Source: DASSQJ01 sp963726295
GTDB taxonomy: Bacteria > Actinomycetota > Actinomycetes > Actinomycetales > Dermatophilaceae
Assembly (NCBI GenBank): GCA_963726295.1
Contig: CAVSBW010000002.1
Coordinates: forward strand, 434,001-498,000
Length of the DNA stretch: 64,000 nt
Direction: 5' to 3'
Shown here: piece by piece, positions 44,647 through 52,781 of the stretch
Numbering within the stretch: position 1 is the first letter of the stretch
Layout: each line of letters begins with the position of its first letter
The notes under the pieces: generated by a model
What the model saw: the letters and a program-made list of their open reading frames with translations, nothing else
Database searches by the model: none
Told to the model about the DNA's origin: nothing
Program-made: the position numbers and the translations under genes

Positions 44647-45480
44647 TCAAAGGTCCGGGTCGAGCTGTGCTCCCTCGTGGCGCACCGCCGCCGCACCTGC
44701 CGCCTGGGCGGCGGCCAGCGCCTCGTCCCGTCCGGCGCCACGGGCCAGGGCCGCGGCCAACGTCCCGCAGAACGCGTCGCCGGCCCCCGTGGTGTCGACC
44801 ACGTCGTCCGCCTCGACGACCTGGGCCGGCGCGATGGCTCCGTCCCAGGAGGCTCCGTTGGCCCCGAAGGTGACGAGGAGCGAGCTCGGCGGTGCCCCGG
44901 CCTCGGCCAGCGCCTTCATCTCGTGCTCGTTGGCGACGACCGGGTCGGCGAGGGCCACCACGTCCACGGGCAGCGAGGCCCAGGGGGCGACGTTGAGGAC
45001 GACGCGTGCCCCCCGGCCGGCGGCGCGCCGGGCCGCGCTGCACACGACCGGCACGGGCACCTCGAGCTGGAGCAGGAGCACGTCACCCGCTCCGAGGCGG
45101 TCGACGCCGGCCACCTCGCGCTCGTCGGGTGACGCGTTGGCCCCGGGCACGACGACGATGGTGTTCTCGCCGTCGTCGGCGACGGCGACCAGGGCGTGGC
45201 CGGTCGGCTCGCCGGTCACCACCCGCACCGCGGAGACGTCGATGCCGCGTGCGGCCAGCCGCTCCAGGTAGGCCCGTCCCCCGGCGTCGTCGCCCACGCA
45301 ACCCGCCATCGACACCCTGGCCCCGGCCGCGGCCGCGGCCACCGCCTGGTTCGCCCCCTTCCCGCCGGCGAGGCGTCGCAGCCCCTCCCCCGGGACGGTC
45401 TCGCCCGGCCGGGGGTGCCGGCCGACCCGGGTCACGAGGTCGACGTTGAGCGACCCGAGGACGAGCACCTGCCCACTCAT
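44647..45480 (-). CDS. rbsK: ribokinase (PfkB family)
   Basis: Phosphorylates ribose (or a similar sugar) with ATP. The 277 residues have the PfkB N-terminal signature (GGKGANQAVAAAAAG, about 38-52), the ANEHEMKAL segment and the C-terminal DTTGAGDAFCG with the catalytic aspartate (about 232-242). ATG 45480 overlaps the nucleoside hydrolase stop by four bases (ATGA), so ribose freed by that enzyme would be converted to ribose-5-phosphate; the symbol rests on this family match and context. Confidence 0.88.
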   Translation of the reverse strand: MSGQVLVLGSLNVDLVTRVGRHPRPGETVPGEGLRRLAGGKGANQAVAAAAAGARVSMAGCVGDDAGGRAYLERLAARGIDVSAVRVVTGEPTGHALVAVADDGENTIVVVPGANASPDEREVAGVDRLGAGDVLLLQLEVPVPVVCSAARRAAGRGARVVLNVAPWASLPVDVVALADPVVANEHEMKALAEAGAPPSSLLVTFGANGASWDGAIAPAQVVEADDVVDTTGAGDAFCGTLAAALARGAGRDEALAAAQAAGAAAVRHEGAQLDPDL

Positions 45481-46451
45481 CCGAGCCACCCGCCCACGGT
45501 GCGCACCCAGAGGTCGGCGACGGCCGGCCCGTCGATGCCGAGCGCCACGTCGACGCTCGCCGGGGCCGGACCGTGCGGGTCGTGCTCCATGTGGCCGCCC
45601 CAGTCGCGGCGGTCGACGATGGTGCGGCCGCGGGTCCACGTGCCGGCCAGCTCGACACGCACGGGGAGCCTCTCGGTGCGCACCGCGCCGGGCAGCAGCA
45701 GCGAGGCCACCGCACCGGCGTCGCCGATGGTCGCCCCGGCTGCGGAGAAGCGGCGGTGGTGGAAGGAGATGAGCCCCGCGGCGAGCGTCGCCGCGGGAGT
45801 GCCCACCTCGCGCAGCCGGTCCACCTGGGCGTCGGTGACCAACGGGCCGTGGAAGACGTCGAGCCCGTACATCGTCACCGGCACGCCAAGCGTGGCGCAG
45901 GCGTCGAGGACGATCGCGGCGGCCTCCGGGTCGTGGAAGACGTTGAACTCCGCGGCCGCCGTGGCGTTGCTCGCGTCGGCGCCGCCACCCATGAAGACGA
46001 CCCGGCCGAGACGGGCGAACGACCGCGGGTGGACCCGCGCGAAGAGGGCGATGTTCGTCATCGGCGCAAGCGGCACGAGGGTGAGGGGGCGGCCGGCGCC
46101 GGCGGCCGCGTCGACGGTGTCGCGGAGCAGGTCCAGGGCCACCCGCACATCGGGCTGCAGCCGGGGTGCCGGGTAGCCGAGGTCGGCCAGGCCGTCGCCG
46201 CCGTGCACGTGGCGTGCGTCCACCGGGTCCTCGAGCAGCGGACGCTCCGCCCCGACGCCGACCGGAACGTCGGGGCGGCCCGCGACCTCCAGCACCGTCA
46301 GGGTGTTGCGCACGACGTCGGCGAGCGGTGCGTTGCCCCCGACGCAGGTGACGGCGCGCAGGTCGAGCCCCGGGTGCAGGGCAGCGAGGAGAAGCGCACA
46401 GGCGTCGTCCACGCCGGTGTCGACGTCGAGGACCACGGGGAGCGTGTGCAC
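45477..46451 (-). CDS. nucleoside hydrolase (IUNH family)
   Basis: Cleaves ribonucleosides into base and ribose. The 324 residues start with the family calcium-binding signature LDVDTGVDDA (8-17; Asp 9, 11, 15 and 16) and contain PLAPMTNIAL and the FNVFHDPEAA segment with the Asn/His region of the active site, plus LDVFHGPL. Whether it prefers purine or pyrimidine nucleosides cannot be told. GTG 46451 is preceded by a CATCAT hexamer six bases upstream (imperfect -10). Coupled to ribokinase by overlap. Confidence 0.88.
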   Translation of the reverse strand: MHTLPVVLDVDTGVDDACALLLAALHPGLDLRAVTCVGGNAPLADVVRNTLTVLEVAGRPDVPVGVGAERPLLEDPVDARHVHGGDGLADLGYPAPRLQPDVRVALDLLRDTVDAAAGAGRPLTLVPLAPMTNIALFARVHPRSFARLGRVVFMGGGADASNATAAAEFNVFHDPEAAAIVLDACATLGVPVTMYGLDVFHGPLVTDAQVDRLREVGTPAATLAAGLISFHHRRFSAAGATIGDAGAVASLLLPGAVRTERLPVRVELAGTWTRGRTIVDRRDWGGHMEHDPHGPAPASVDVALGIDGPAVADLWVRTVGGWLG

Positions 46452-46457
46452 ACCCCG

Positions 46458-46463
46458 ATGATG
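46458..46463 (-). promoter_or_regulatory. possible -10 element (CATCAT) of the nucleoside hydrolase-ribokinase operon
   Basis: CATCAT ends six bases before GTG 46451; it deviates from TANNNT only in the first base. Confidence 0.28.
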
Positions 46464-46544
46464 GCGGATGCGGTGCCGGGTCACCGCCGCGCCGGTGCGG
46501 CCCCGCACACAGGCGCCCGAATTGGCGGCCGCCCCCGCCTCATC

Positions 46545-46550
46545 TACCGT
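46545..46550 (+). promoter_or_regulatory. -10 element (TACCGT) of the GH3 lipoprotein gene, leaderless start
   Basis: TACCGT ends six bases before GTG 46557. Confidence 0.5.
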
Positions 46551-46556
46551 GCTCGG

Positions 46557-47804
46557 GTGAGCCCGCTCCCCCGCCGCAGTACCCGGCCGCGCCACGTCCT
46601 GGCCCTCGTCGCCGCCGGGCTCGTGGCGACGGCCCTCGCCGCGTGCGGGGGCGAGCCGGCCCCGGAGGCGGCTCCCTCGACCTCGTCCGAGCCCCAGCCG
46701 ACCGAGAGCTCACCCAGCCCCCGACCGAGCGTCGACCCCACCACCGCCTGCGTCCGCAACACGCTCCGCACGATGGACGCCGCCCAGGAGCGCGGCCAGC
46801 TGCTCATGGTGGGCTTCGACACCAATGCCCCCGAGGGGGCCCTCGACCAGCTCGTCGGCGACCGGCACGTCGGCAACGTCATCTACCTCGGGGGCTGGGA
46901 CGGCGCGCCCAAGGTGACCTCGACCTCCGACCACCTCCAGGGGCTCGTCTCGGAGGACGCCACGGCGGACGTCGGCCTCCTCATCGCCGCGGACCAGGAG
47001 GGCGGCGAGGTCCACCAGCTGCGGGGCGAGGGCTTCACCTGGCCGCCGTCCGCCCTCGAGCAGGGCCAGATGGACCCCACGGCGCTCACCGAGGCGGCGA
47101 CCGGCTGGGCCGAGGAGCTCGAGGCCGCCGGTGTCAACGTCAACCTCGCACCGGTGGCCGACACCGTCCCCGAGTCGCTCGGGCGCGGGAACGGCCCCAT
47201 CGGGCAGTACGGGCGGCAGTACGGCTCCACCCCGAAGACGGTGGAGCGGGGGTCTGTCGCGTTCCTCGAGGGGATGCTCGCCGGCGGCGTGGAGCCGACC
47301 GTCAAGCACTTCCCGGGCCTGGGCCGGATCCAGAACAACACCGACTTCTACGACACCGGCATCACGGACCACCAGACCGGCCCGAAGGACCCGTACCTCC
47401 GGCCGTTCCAGGCCGGCATCGACGCCGGCGCGGGGCTGGTCATGGTCGGGTCCGCGTACTACACGAAGCTCGACCCCGGCGTGCCGGCGATGTTCTCGGA
47501 GAAGATCGTCACCGGGCTGCTCCGCGAGCAGATGGGGTACGAGGGGGTCGTCGTCACCGACGACGTCAACGCCCAGGCGGTGCGGCAGACCCCGTCGGCC
47601 CAGCGCGGGGTCGAGGTGCTGAAGGCTGGTGGCGACATCGTGCTCACCGGCGACGCCTCGCTCGCCCCCGGCATGCTCGACGCCCTGGCGGCCGAGGCGA
47701 AGTCGGACCCCGAGTTCGCCGACCTCGTCGACGCGTCGGTCGAGCGCGTCCTGCGGCTGAAGTACCGCATGGGCCTGCTGCCCTGCTCGCCCGCCGAGGA
47801 CTGA
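46557..47804 (+). CDS. glycoside hydrolase family 3 lipoprotein, beta-N-acetylglucosaminidase-like
   Basis: A 415-residue predicted lipoprotein (lipobox ALAAC, C30) with a Ser/Pro-rich linker and a single GH3 barrel, resembling actinobacterial LpqI/NagZ. The substrate-binding KHFPG block is present, and the nucleophilic aspartate should lie in VVVTDDVNA (about residue 335). The NagZ His-Asp acid/base loop is altered: KHFPG is followed by LGR rather than HG, and the DSH triad reads NTDF, so activity towards muropeptide sugars needs proof. It probably trims GlcNAc from peptidoglycan fragments outside the membrane. GTG 46557 has a leaderless promoter. Confidence 0.86.
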   Translation: MSPLPRRSTRPRHVLALVAAGLVATALAACGGEPAPEAAPSTSSEPQPTESSPSPRPSVDPTTACVRNTLRTMDAAQERGQLLMVGFDTNAPEGALDQLVGDRHVGNVIYLGGWDGAPKVTSTSDHLQGLVSEDATADVGLLIAADQEGGEVHQLRGEGFTWPPSALEQGQMDPTALTEAATGWAEELEAAGVNVNLAPVADTVPESLGRGNGPIGQYGRQYGSTPKTVERGSVAFLEGMLAGGVEPTVKHFPGLGRIQNNTDFYDTGITDHQTGPKDPYLRPFQAGIDAGAGLVMVGSAYYTKLDPGVPAMFSEKIVTGLLREQMGYEGVVVTDDVNAQAVRQTPSAQRGVEVLKAGGDIVLTGDASLAPGMLDALAAEAKSDPEFADLVDASVERVLRLKYRMGLLPCSPAED

Positions 47805-47834
47805 CCGAGGTCGCCCGCCGCACCCGCCGAAGGG

Positions 47835-49292
47835 TCAGCGGGGCCAGACGATGGTGACGTCCGCCGGCGACCCGGGTGTGCCACTGCGCCGCGTGCGGTA
47901 CTCCGGGACGCCGACGCACGTCCACAGCAGCCCGTCGACGTCCTCGCCGAGCAGCGCGGGCAGGTCGGTGTCGCGGAAGGTCATTCCCGACGCCGCAGCG
48001 CCGAGGGCCCACGCCATCAGGTGCAGCCGCCCCTCGACGAGCCCGGCCTCGAGCTGCGCCACCCGGTAGGCGTGGTCGTCGAGCGCGCAGACGTCCGTGC
48101 CCGCCATCACCACGAAGGCCGCGTCGCCGGCCAGGCCCTGCTCGAGGGCGGCGCCGTACAGCTCCTCGCGGGTGCGGGCCTCGTCGAGCGGCCGTACCGG
48201 GTGCTCGAGGTCCGGCCACCGGTGGATGCCGCACGCGACGTCCTCGACCGCGCTCACCCCGACCCAGTGCGGCACGTCGATGCCGCGCGTCGCCACCGTC
48301 AGGGAGTCGACGAGCAGCTCGCGGGTCACCGGGGTGTCGCGACGAAGCCGGCGCACCGAGCCCTTGCTGGTGACGACCTCGTCGACCGACGCGGAGCGCG
48401 AGCCGCCCGCCGGCACCTGGACGCGGGGGCCTCGGCCGATCTCCGGGCCGAGCGCCGTGCGCCGTCCGGCCCGCTGGGCGTCGGTGACGAGGGGCAGCAC
48501 CCGGCCGTCCGCGTCGTGGTGCCCCGACATCGCGTCGCCCGTGGGGTGCAGCGCCGGGTGGCCGTCACCCAGGGCCACCACCGCCACCGGCCACTCCCGC
48601 ACCGCGTCGGCACCGACGAGCGCCGCCACCTCGTCGTCGGGGAAGGCCGCGTACAGGTGGGCATCCACCCCCGCGGAGGCGGTGAGGGCCAGCAGCTGGC
48701 TGAGCATCGTCCCCGCGTCCCAGTACACGTGCCGGAAGGCGCGCTCGCGGTAGCGCCAGGCCGACCGCCACGGCACCCCCGTGACGACGAGGGTCGGCAC
48801 CTCCCCCGCGGGCGGCGGCCCCACGAGGACGAGCGCGTGCGCCTCTGGGTCGTACCAGTGCACCCCCTCCGGCAGGTCCCCACCGGAACCCGCCGGCACC
48901 GCCACGTACACCTCGAGGGGGAACCTCGCCCCCGCGGAGCCCGCGGCACGGAAGAGCATCCGCACCCCGTCGCGCACGGTCGTCCGGGTGACACCGGCGG
49001 ACAGGAACAGGATGCGAGCCAGCCCGGCGAGGTCGAGAGCGGCCGGCGCGACGTCCGCGGTCCCCGCCAGCACATCGACCAACGACGCCGTCGCGGCCGG
49101 CAGGTCGGTGGGCAGGAGGAGCCGCCGCAGGTCGTCGTCGTACCGCTTGTACGGCATCGGCCGGTGCGCCTCGTCGTTGAGCTCGTACCCCTCATCGACG
49201 CGTTCGTCGTCCAACGGCGCGGTCCACTCCCGGTCGGGGTGATAGCTCGTGAGCCGGTGGAGGAGCTGGGTGGGCGTCTCGTCGTCGGCCAT
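47835..49292 (-). CDS. SagB-type / tandem nitroreductase-fold oxidoreductase
   Basis: A 485-residue protein with two nitroreductase-like halves: the first ends near residue 250 (RYRERAFRHVYWDAGTMLSQLLA), the second (about 285-480) has SVRRLRRDTPVTRELL, YRVAQLEAG and GLLWTCVGVPEYRTR. The RAFRHVYWDAG segment matches the FMN region of SagB/ThcOx-type dehydrogenases. These enzymes usually oxidise azolines to azoles, but no YcaO cyclodehydratase or precursor peptide was found, so it may be a free-standing reductase of this fold. ATG 49292 has a CATGAT hexamer six bases upstream. Head to head with the FAD enzyme gene. Confidence 0.7.
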   Translation of the reverse strand: MADDETPTQLLHRLTSYHPDREWTAPLDDERVDEGYELNDEAHRPMPYKRYDDDLRRLLLPTDLPAATASLVDVLAGTADVAPAALDLAGLARILFLSAGVTRTTVRDGVRMLFRAAGSAGARFPLEVYVAVPAGSGGDLPEGVHWYDPEAHALVLVGPPPAGEVPTLVVTGVPWRSAWRYRERAFRHVYWDAGTMLSQLLALTASAGVDAHLYAAFPDDEVAALVGADAVREWPVAVVALGDGHPALHPTGDAMSGHHDADGRVLPLVTDAQRAGRRTALGPEIGRGPRVQVPAGGSRSASVDEVVTSKGSVRRLRRDTPVTRELLVDSLTVATRGIDVPHWVGVSAVEDVACGIHRWPDLEHPVRPLDEARTREELYGAALEQGLAGDAAFVVMAGTDVCALDDHAYRVAQLEAGLVEGRLHLMAWALGAAASGMTFRDTDLPALLGEDVDGLLWTCVGVPEYRTRRSGTPGSPADVTIVWPR

Positions 49293-49298
49293 CGGCCC

Positions 49299-49304
49299 AT
49301 CATG
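49299..49304 (-). promoter_or_regulatory. possible -10 element (CATGAT) of the SagB-like gene
   Basis: CATGAT ends six bases before ATG 49292; first base deviates from TANNNT. Confidence 0.28.
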
Positions 49305-49332
49305 CTCCGCGACAGGGGGTGCGCAGGGCGCC

Positions 49333-49338
49333 TACGCT
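49333..49338 (+). promoter_or_regulatory. -10 element (TACGCT) of the FAD oxidoreductase gene, leaderless start
   Basis: TACGCT ends six bases before GTG 49345. It shares a 52-base divergent region with the SagB-like gene. Confidence 0.5.
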
Positions 49339-49344
49339 CGACGG

Positions 49345-51060
49345 GTGAGCGCGTCACCCACCGCAGAGCTCCCCGTCATCGTCCTCGTCTCCGGCGAGCA
49401 CACCGACGCCCTGCTCGACACCTTCTGGCGCTACTCGCGCGAGTACGACCTGCGCAGCGCGACGTCCTGCGGCGGCGCGAAGGAGCTCACCCGCTCCCTG
49501 CTCGACGACGGCCGCCGGGTCGCGATGTACGTCTCCGACACCGGGCTGCCCGACGAGGAGAACGTGCTCGCCGCCTTCCACACGTGGCGCCAGCTCGTGC
49601 CGACCGCCCGGCGGCTCGTCGTGGCACCCTACGACCGGTTCCTCGCCGACGCGCCGCGGCTGCGGTCCGGCATGGCCAAGGGCAAGTACGACGCCTACCT
49701 CCTCATGCCTCGCGGCGAGCGCGACGAGGAGTTCCACCACGCCGTGACCGAGCTGCTCAGCGACTGGGGCTCGACCTCCACGGACCCCGATGTCGTGGTC
49801 GCCAAGATCGTCTCCCCCGACCACGACCCGCTGGCCGTCGGCATCCGCGACTTCTTCGACCGGATGGGGCTGCCGAGTCGGATCGTGCACCCGGACAGCG
49901 AGGTGGGACAGCACGTCCGGGAGCTCTTCCCCGAGGACGCGGCCTTCCCCCTCGTGTGGGCCGCCAACCGCGACCCGATGCAGCCCCGCACCGTCCGTGA
50001 CGTCGCACGGGGGTTCTTCGAGACCTCGGGTGAGCGCGAGCTGGACGCCGCCCGCTCTGCCGGTGCGCGGGGCGACGTCGTGGACGTCGCCGTGGTCGGC
50101 GGCGGGCCGGCCGGTCTGGCCACCGCCGTGTATGCCGCCTCCGAGGGCCTCACGACCACCGTCCTCGACACCAGCGCCATCGGGGGGCAGGCCGGTACCA
50201 GCTCGATGATCCGCAACTACCTCGGGTTCCCCCGCGGGATCTCCGGCATGCGCCTCGCGCAGCGGGCCCGCAACCAGGCGCTGCGCTTCGGCACCCGATT
50301 CCACACCGGGTGGGAGGTCGAGGAGCTCGTGGCCGGTGGCGCCGACCGCCCGCACCTGCTCCTCGGCGAGGACTTCGAGGTGCGGGCACGCACGGTCGTC
50401 GTCGCCTCGGGGGTGTCGTACCGGACCCTCGGCGTCCCGTCTCTGGACGCGCTCGTCGGGCGCGGCGTGAACTACGGCGCGGCGATGTCGCTCAGCCGCG
50501 AGATGGAGGACCAGGACGTCGTCGTGGTCGGCGGCGGCAACTCCGCCGGCCAGGCGGCCGTGCACCTGGCGCGTTTCGCCCGCTCGGTGACGATCGTCGC
50601 GCGCCGCCCCGCCCTCGGGGAGACGATGTCGGCGTACCTCGTCGGCGAGATCGAGTTCAACCCCCGCATCCACGTGGAGACCAGCACCCGGGTCGTCGAC
50701 GGCGGCGGTGACGAGCGGCTCGAGTGGCTCTGCCTCGAGGACACGCGGACCGGTGGGCAGGAGCGCCGCCAGGTGGGCGGGCTGTTCCTCCTGCTGGGCG
50801 CGGAGCCGCACTGCGGATGGCTGCCCGACGACGTCGTCCGTGACGACCGCGGCTTCGTGCTCACCGGCCGGGACGTGCCGAAGAACCGGTGGCTGGACGG
50901 CCTCCCGCCGGCGAGCCTGGCCTCCAGCGCCCCCGGTGTCTTCGCCGCTGGTGACGTCCGCGCGGGGTCGATGAAGCGGGTCGCCGCCGCCACCGGGGAG
51001 GGCGCCTCGGTCGTTCCGCTCGTCCACGACTGGCTGGCCGGGGGGCCGGTCGCCCCCTGA
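49345..51060 (+). CDS. thioredoxin reductase-like FAD oxidoreductase fused to a receiver-like domain
   Basis: A 571-residue three-part protein. Residues 10-125 resemble a response-regulator receiver, with SDTGLPDEENVL around the phospho-acceptor region; residues about 148-210 look like a thioredoxin/glutaredoxin module without a CxxC; residues 245-570 are a thioredoxin reductase-like flavoprotein with GGGPAGLATA (252-261), a second GGGNSAGQAA (397-406) and a C-terminal GDVRAGSMKRVAAATGEG. The redox-active CATC of true thioredoxin reductases is missing (RGVNYGAAMS, 373-382). It therefore cannot reduce thioredoxin in the usual way. Such fused proteins are annotated in actinobacteria; the partner is unknown. 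GTG 49345 has a leaderless promoter. Confidence 0.85.
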   Translation: MSASPTAELPVIVLVSGEHTDALLDTFWRYSREYDLRSATSCGGAKELTRSLLDDGRRVAMYVSDTGLPDEENVLAAFHTWRQLVPTARRLVVAPYDRFLADAPRLRSGMAKGKYDAYLLMPRGERDEEFHHAVTELLSDWGSTSTDPDVVVAKIVSPDHDPLAVGIRDFFDRMGLPSRIVHPDSEVGQHVRELFPEDAAFPLVWAANRDPMQPRTVRDVARGFFETSGERELDAARSAGARGDVVDVAVVGGGPAGLATAVYAASEGLTTTVLDTSAIGGQAGTSSMIRNYLGFPRGISGMRLAQRARNQALRFGTRFHTGWEVEELVAGGADRPHLLLGEDFEVRARTVVVASGVSYRTLGVPSLDALVGRGVNYGAAMSLSREMEDQDVVVVGGGNSAGQAAVHLARFARSVTIVARRPALGETMSAYLVGEIEFNPRIHVETSTRVVDGGGDERLEWLCLEDTRTGGQERRQVGGLFLLLGAEPHCGWLPDDVVRDDRGFVLTGRDVPKNRWLDGLPPASLASSAPGVFAAGDVRAGSMKRVAAATGEGASVVPLVHDWLAGGPVAP

Positions 51061-51072
51061 CCCCCGTCCGGC

Positions 51073-51139
51073 CGGCACTTTCCCTCCGGATGCCGGAACC
51101 TTCACCGAACGACGCTCACGGAAGGCGTCGTTCGGTGAA
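51073..51139 (-). repeat. 67-bp dispersed intergenic element, copy B
   Basis: On the minus strand this copy begins TTCACCGAACGACGC at 51139 and carries the perfect 15-bp inverted partner (51101-51115), so the stem is 15 bp around a 9-base loop, then the GGTTCCGGCATCCGG core and GTGCCG. Its GTGCCG end faces the FAD oxidoreductase stop 13 bases away, the same relative orientation as in copies A and C. It lies between convergent genes and could terminate both. Confidence 0.78.
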
Positions 51140-51175
51140 CCTTCCCTCCGGCGGTGGGAACCGGACCGCGGGAGG

Positions 51176-52219
51176 TCAGGCGGAGACCTCGGTGACCGGC
51201 ATCGAGGAGTCGGCGGGCATGCCGAGGCCGGACGCGGGCCGGCCCTTGAGCACCATCTGCGCGCCGAGGGCGGCCACCATCGCGCCGTTGTCGGTGCACA
51301 GCCCGGGGCGCGGCACCCGCAGCTCGATGCCGGCGGCGTCGCAGCGCTCCTGCGCCATCGCCCGCAGCCTCGAGTTCGCCGCCACGCCCCCTCCGATCTG
51401 GAGGTGGTCGACGCCGTTCTCGCGGCAGGCGAGGAGCGCCTTTCGGGTGAGGACGTCGGTCACCGCCTCCTGGAAGCTGGCCGCGACGTCGGCCACGGGC
51501 ACGGGCTCGCCCGAGGCCTCCCGCGCCTGTACCCAGCGCGACACCGCCGTCTTCAGGCCCGAGAACGAGAAGTCGAAACGGTGTCGCTCGAGGTCGCGCC
51601 CGGTCGTGAGGCCGCGGGGGAAGTCGATGACCACCTCACCCTCACGCGCTGCCCGGTCGATGTACGGGCCCCCGGGGAACGGCAGTCCGAGCACCCGGGC
51701 CACCTTGTCGAACGCCTCCCCCGCCGCGTCGTCGATGGTCGAGCCGAGGCTGCGGACGTCGTGGGTGACGTCGGGGACCAGCAGGAGCGAGGAGTGTCCA
51801 CCGGACACCAGCAGCGCCAGGGTCGGCTCGGGCAGCGGACCGTGCTCGACGATGTCGACGGCCACGTGGCCGGCGAGGTGGTTGACGCCGTGGAGGGGGA
51901 CCCCGAGGGCGAGCGCGAGGGCCTTGGCGGAGGCCACCCCCACCATGAGGGCACCGGCCAGCCCGGGGCCGGCGGTGACGGCCACCGCGTCGACGTCGCG
52001 CAGCGTGACCCCCGCCTCGCGGCAGGCCCGCTCGATGGTCGGCACCATCGCCTCGAGGTGGGCCCGCGACGCCACCTCGGGGACCACGCCACCGAAGCGC
52101 GCGTGCTCGTCGACGCTGCTGGCGATCGCGTCGAACAGCAGCGTCTCGCCGCGGACCAGCCCCACGCCGGTCTCGTCGCACGAGGTCTCGATGCCGAGCA
52201 CCAGGGGTGCCTCACCCAT
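51176..52219 (-). CDS. tsaD: tRNA threonylcarbamoyladenosine transferase TsaD
   Basis: Transfers the threonylcarbamoyl group to A37 of ANN-decoding tRNAs (t6A), with TsaB and TsaE. The 347 residues are standard length; the iron-binding HxxxH is H114-x3-H118 in HGVNHLAGHVA, and the ASKHA fold starts with LGIETSCDETGVG. ATG 52219 overlaps the end of rimI by eight bases. Last gene of the leftward tsaE-tsaB-rimI-tsaD chain; a 67-bp repeat lies after its stop. Confidence 0.97.
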   Translation of the reverse strand: MGEAPLVLGIETSCDETGVGLVRGETLLFDAIASSVDEHARFGGVVPEVASRAHLEAMVPTIERACREAGVTLRDVDAVAVTAGPGLAGALMVGVASAKALALALGVPLHGVNHLAGHVAVDIVEHGPLPEPTLALLVSGGHSSLLLVPDVTHDVRSLGSTIDDAAGEAFDKVARVLGLPFPGGPYIDRAAREGEVVIDFPRGLTTGRDLERHRFDFSFSGLKTAVSRWVQAREASGEPVPVADVAASFQEAVTDVLTRKALLACRENGVDHLQIGGGVAANSRLRAMAQERCDAAGIELRVPRPGLCTDNGAMVAALGAQMVLKGRPASGLGMPADSSMPVTEVSA

Positions 52220-52781
52220 CCGCCCGCTCCTTCCGCACCGCGTCGTCCCCCAACGTCCTCCGCATCACGAGCGCGTCGACGCCGCCCGGCTGGTAGTAGC
52301 CCCGGCGCCGGTTGAGCACCACGTAGCCGGCCCCCTCGTACAGGCGGAGAGCCGCGTGGTTGTCCGCGCGAACCTCCAACATCACGTGGGCGGCCCCGCG
52401 GGCGGCGGCACGGGCCTCGAGCTCGGCGAGCAGCACGCCGCCCAGTCCCGCGCCGCGCCCGGCAGGGGCGACGACCACGGTCATGACGTCGGAGACCTCA
52501 CCGCCGTGGTCGAGCCCCCCGTAGCCCAACAGCAGCGGCTGCGGCGCACCGGACGCACCGTCCCGAGGGGCGCCCTCTGGGGGCGCTGCGGCCACACCGG
52601 CCGGCACGGCCACCACGTACTCGCGGCGCGGCCGTCCGGCGAGCTCGGCCCACCAGGACCGCTGCGACCACGCGTCGTCCGGGAAGACCTCGGCCTCGAG
52701 CTCCGCGAGCGCCGGGAGGTCGGTCCAGCGCGCGTCGCGCAGGTCCACCCGGACCCGGGGGCCGCTCGCCACGGCCCTCAC
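52212..52781 (-). CDS. rimI: ribosomal protein bS18-type N-acetyltransferase RimI
   Basis: GNAT acetyltransferase of 189 residues. The acetyl-CoA pyrophosphate loop is present in the APAGRGAGLGGVLL segment (Q/RxxGxG/A, about 107-120) and the C-terminal LRLYEGAGYVVLNRRRGYY is diagnostic for RimI. An insertion of about 25 Pro/Ala/Gly-rich residues lies between strands before the acetyl-CoA motif, longer than in E. coli. GTG 52781 overlaps the tsaB stop (GTGA). Probably acetylates N-terminal residues of ribosomal or other proteins; its place between tsaB and tsaD is conserved in actinobacteria. Confidence 0.92.
   Translation of the reverse strand: MRAVASGPRVRVDLRDARWTDLPALAELEAEVFPDDAWSQRSWWAELAGRPRREYVVAVPAGVAAAPPEGAPRDGASGAPQPLLLGYGGLDHGGEVSDVMTVVVAPAGRGAGLGGVLLAELEARAAARGAAHVMLEVRADNHAALRLYEGAGYVVLNRRRGYYQPGGVDALVMRRTLGDDAVRKERADG

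Noticed and set aside
47835..51060. Thiazole/oxazole-modified peptide cluster suggested by the SagB-like gene
   Set aside because: No YcaO protein, precursor peptide or peptide exporter is adjacent; the SagB-like protein appears to stand alone with the FAD enzyme.
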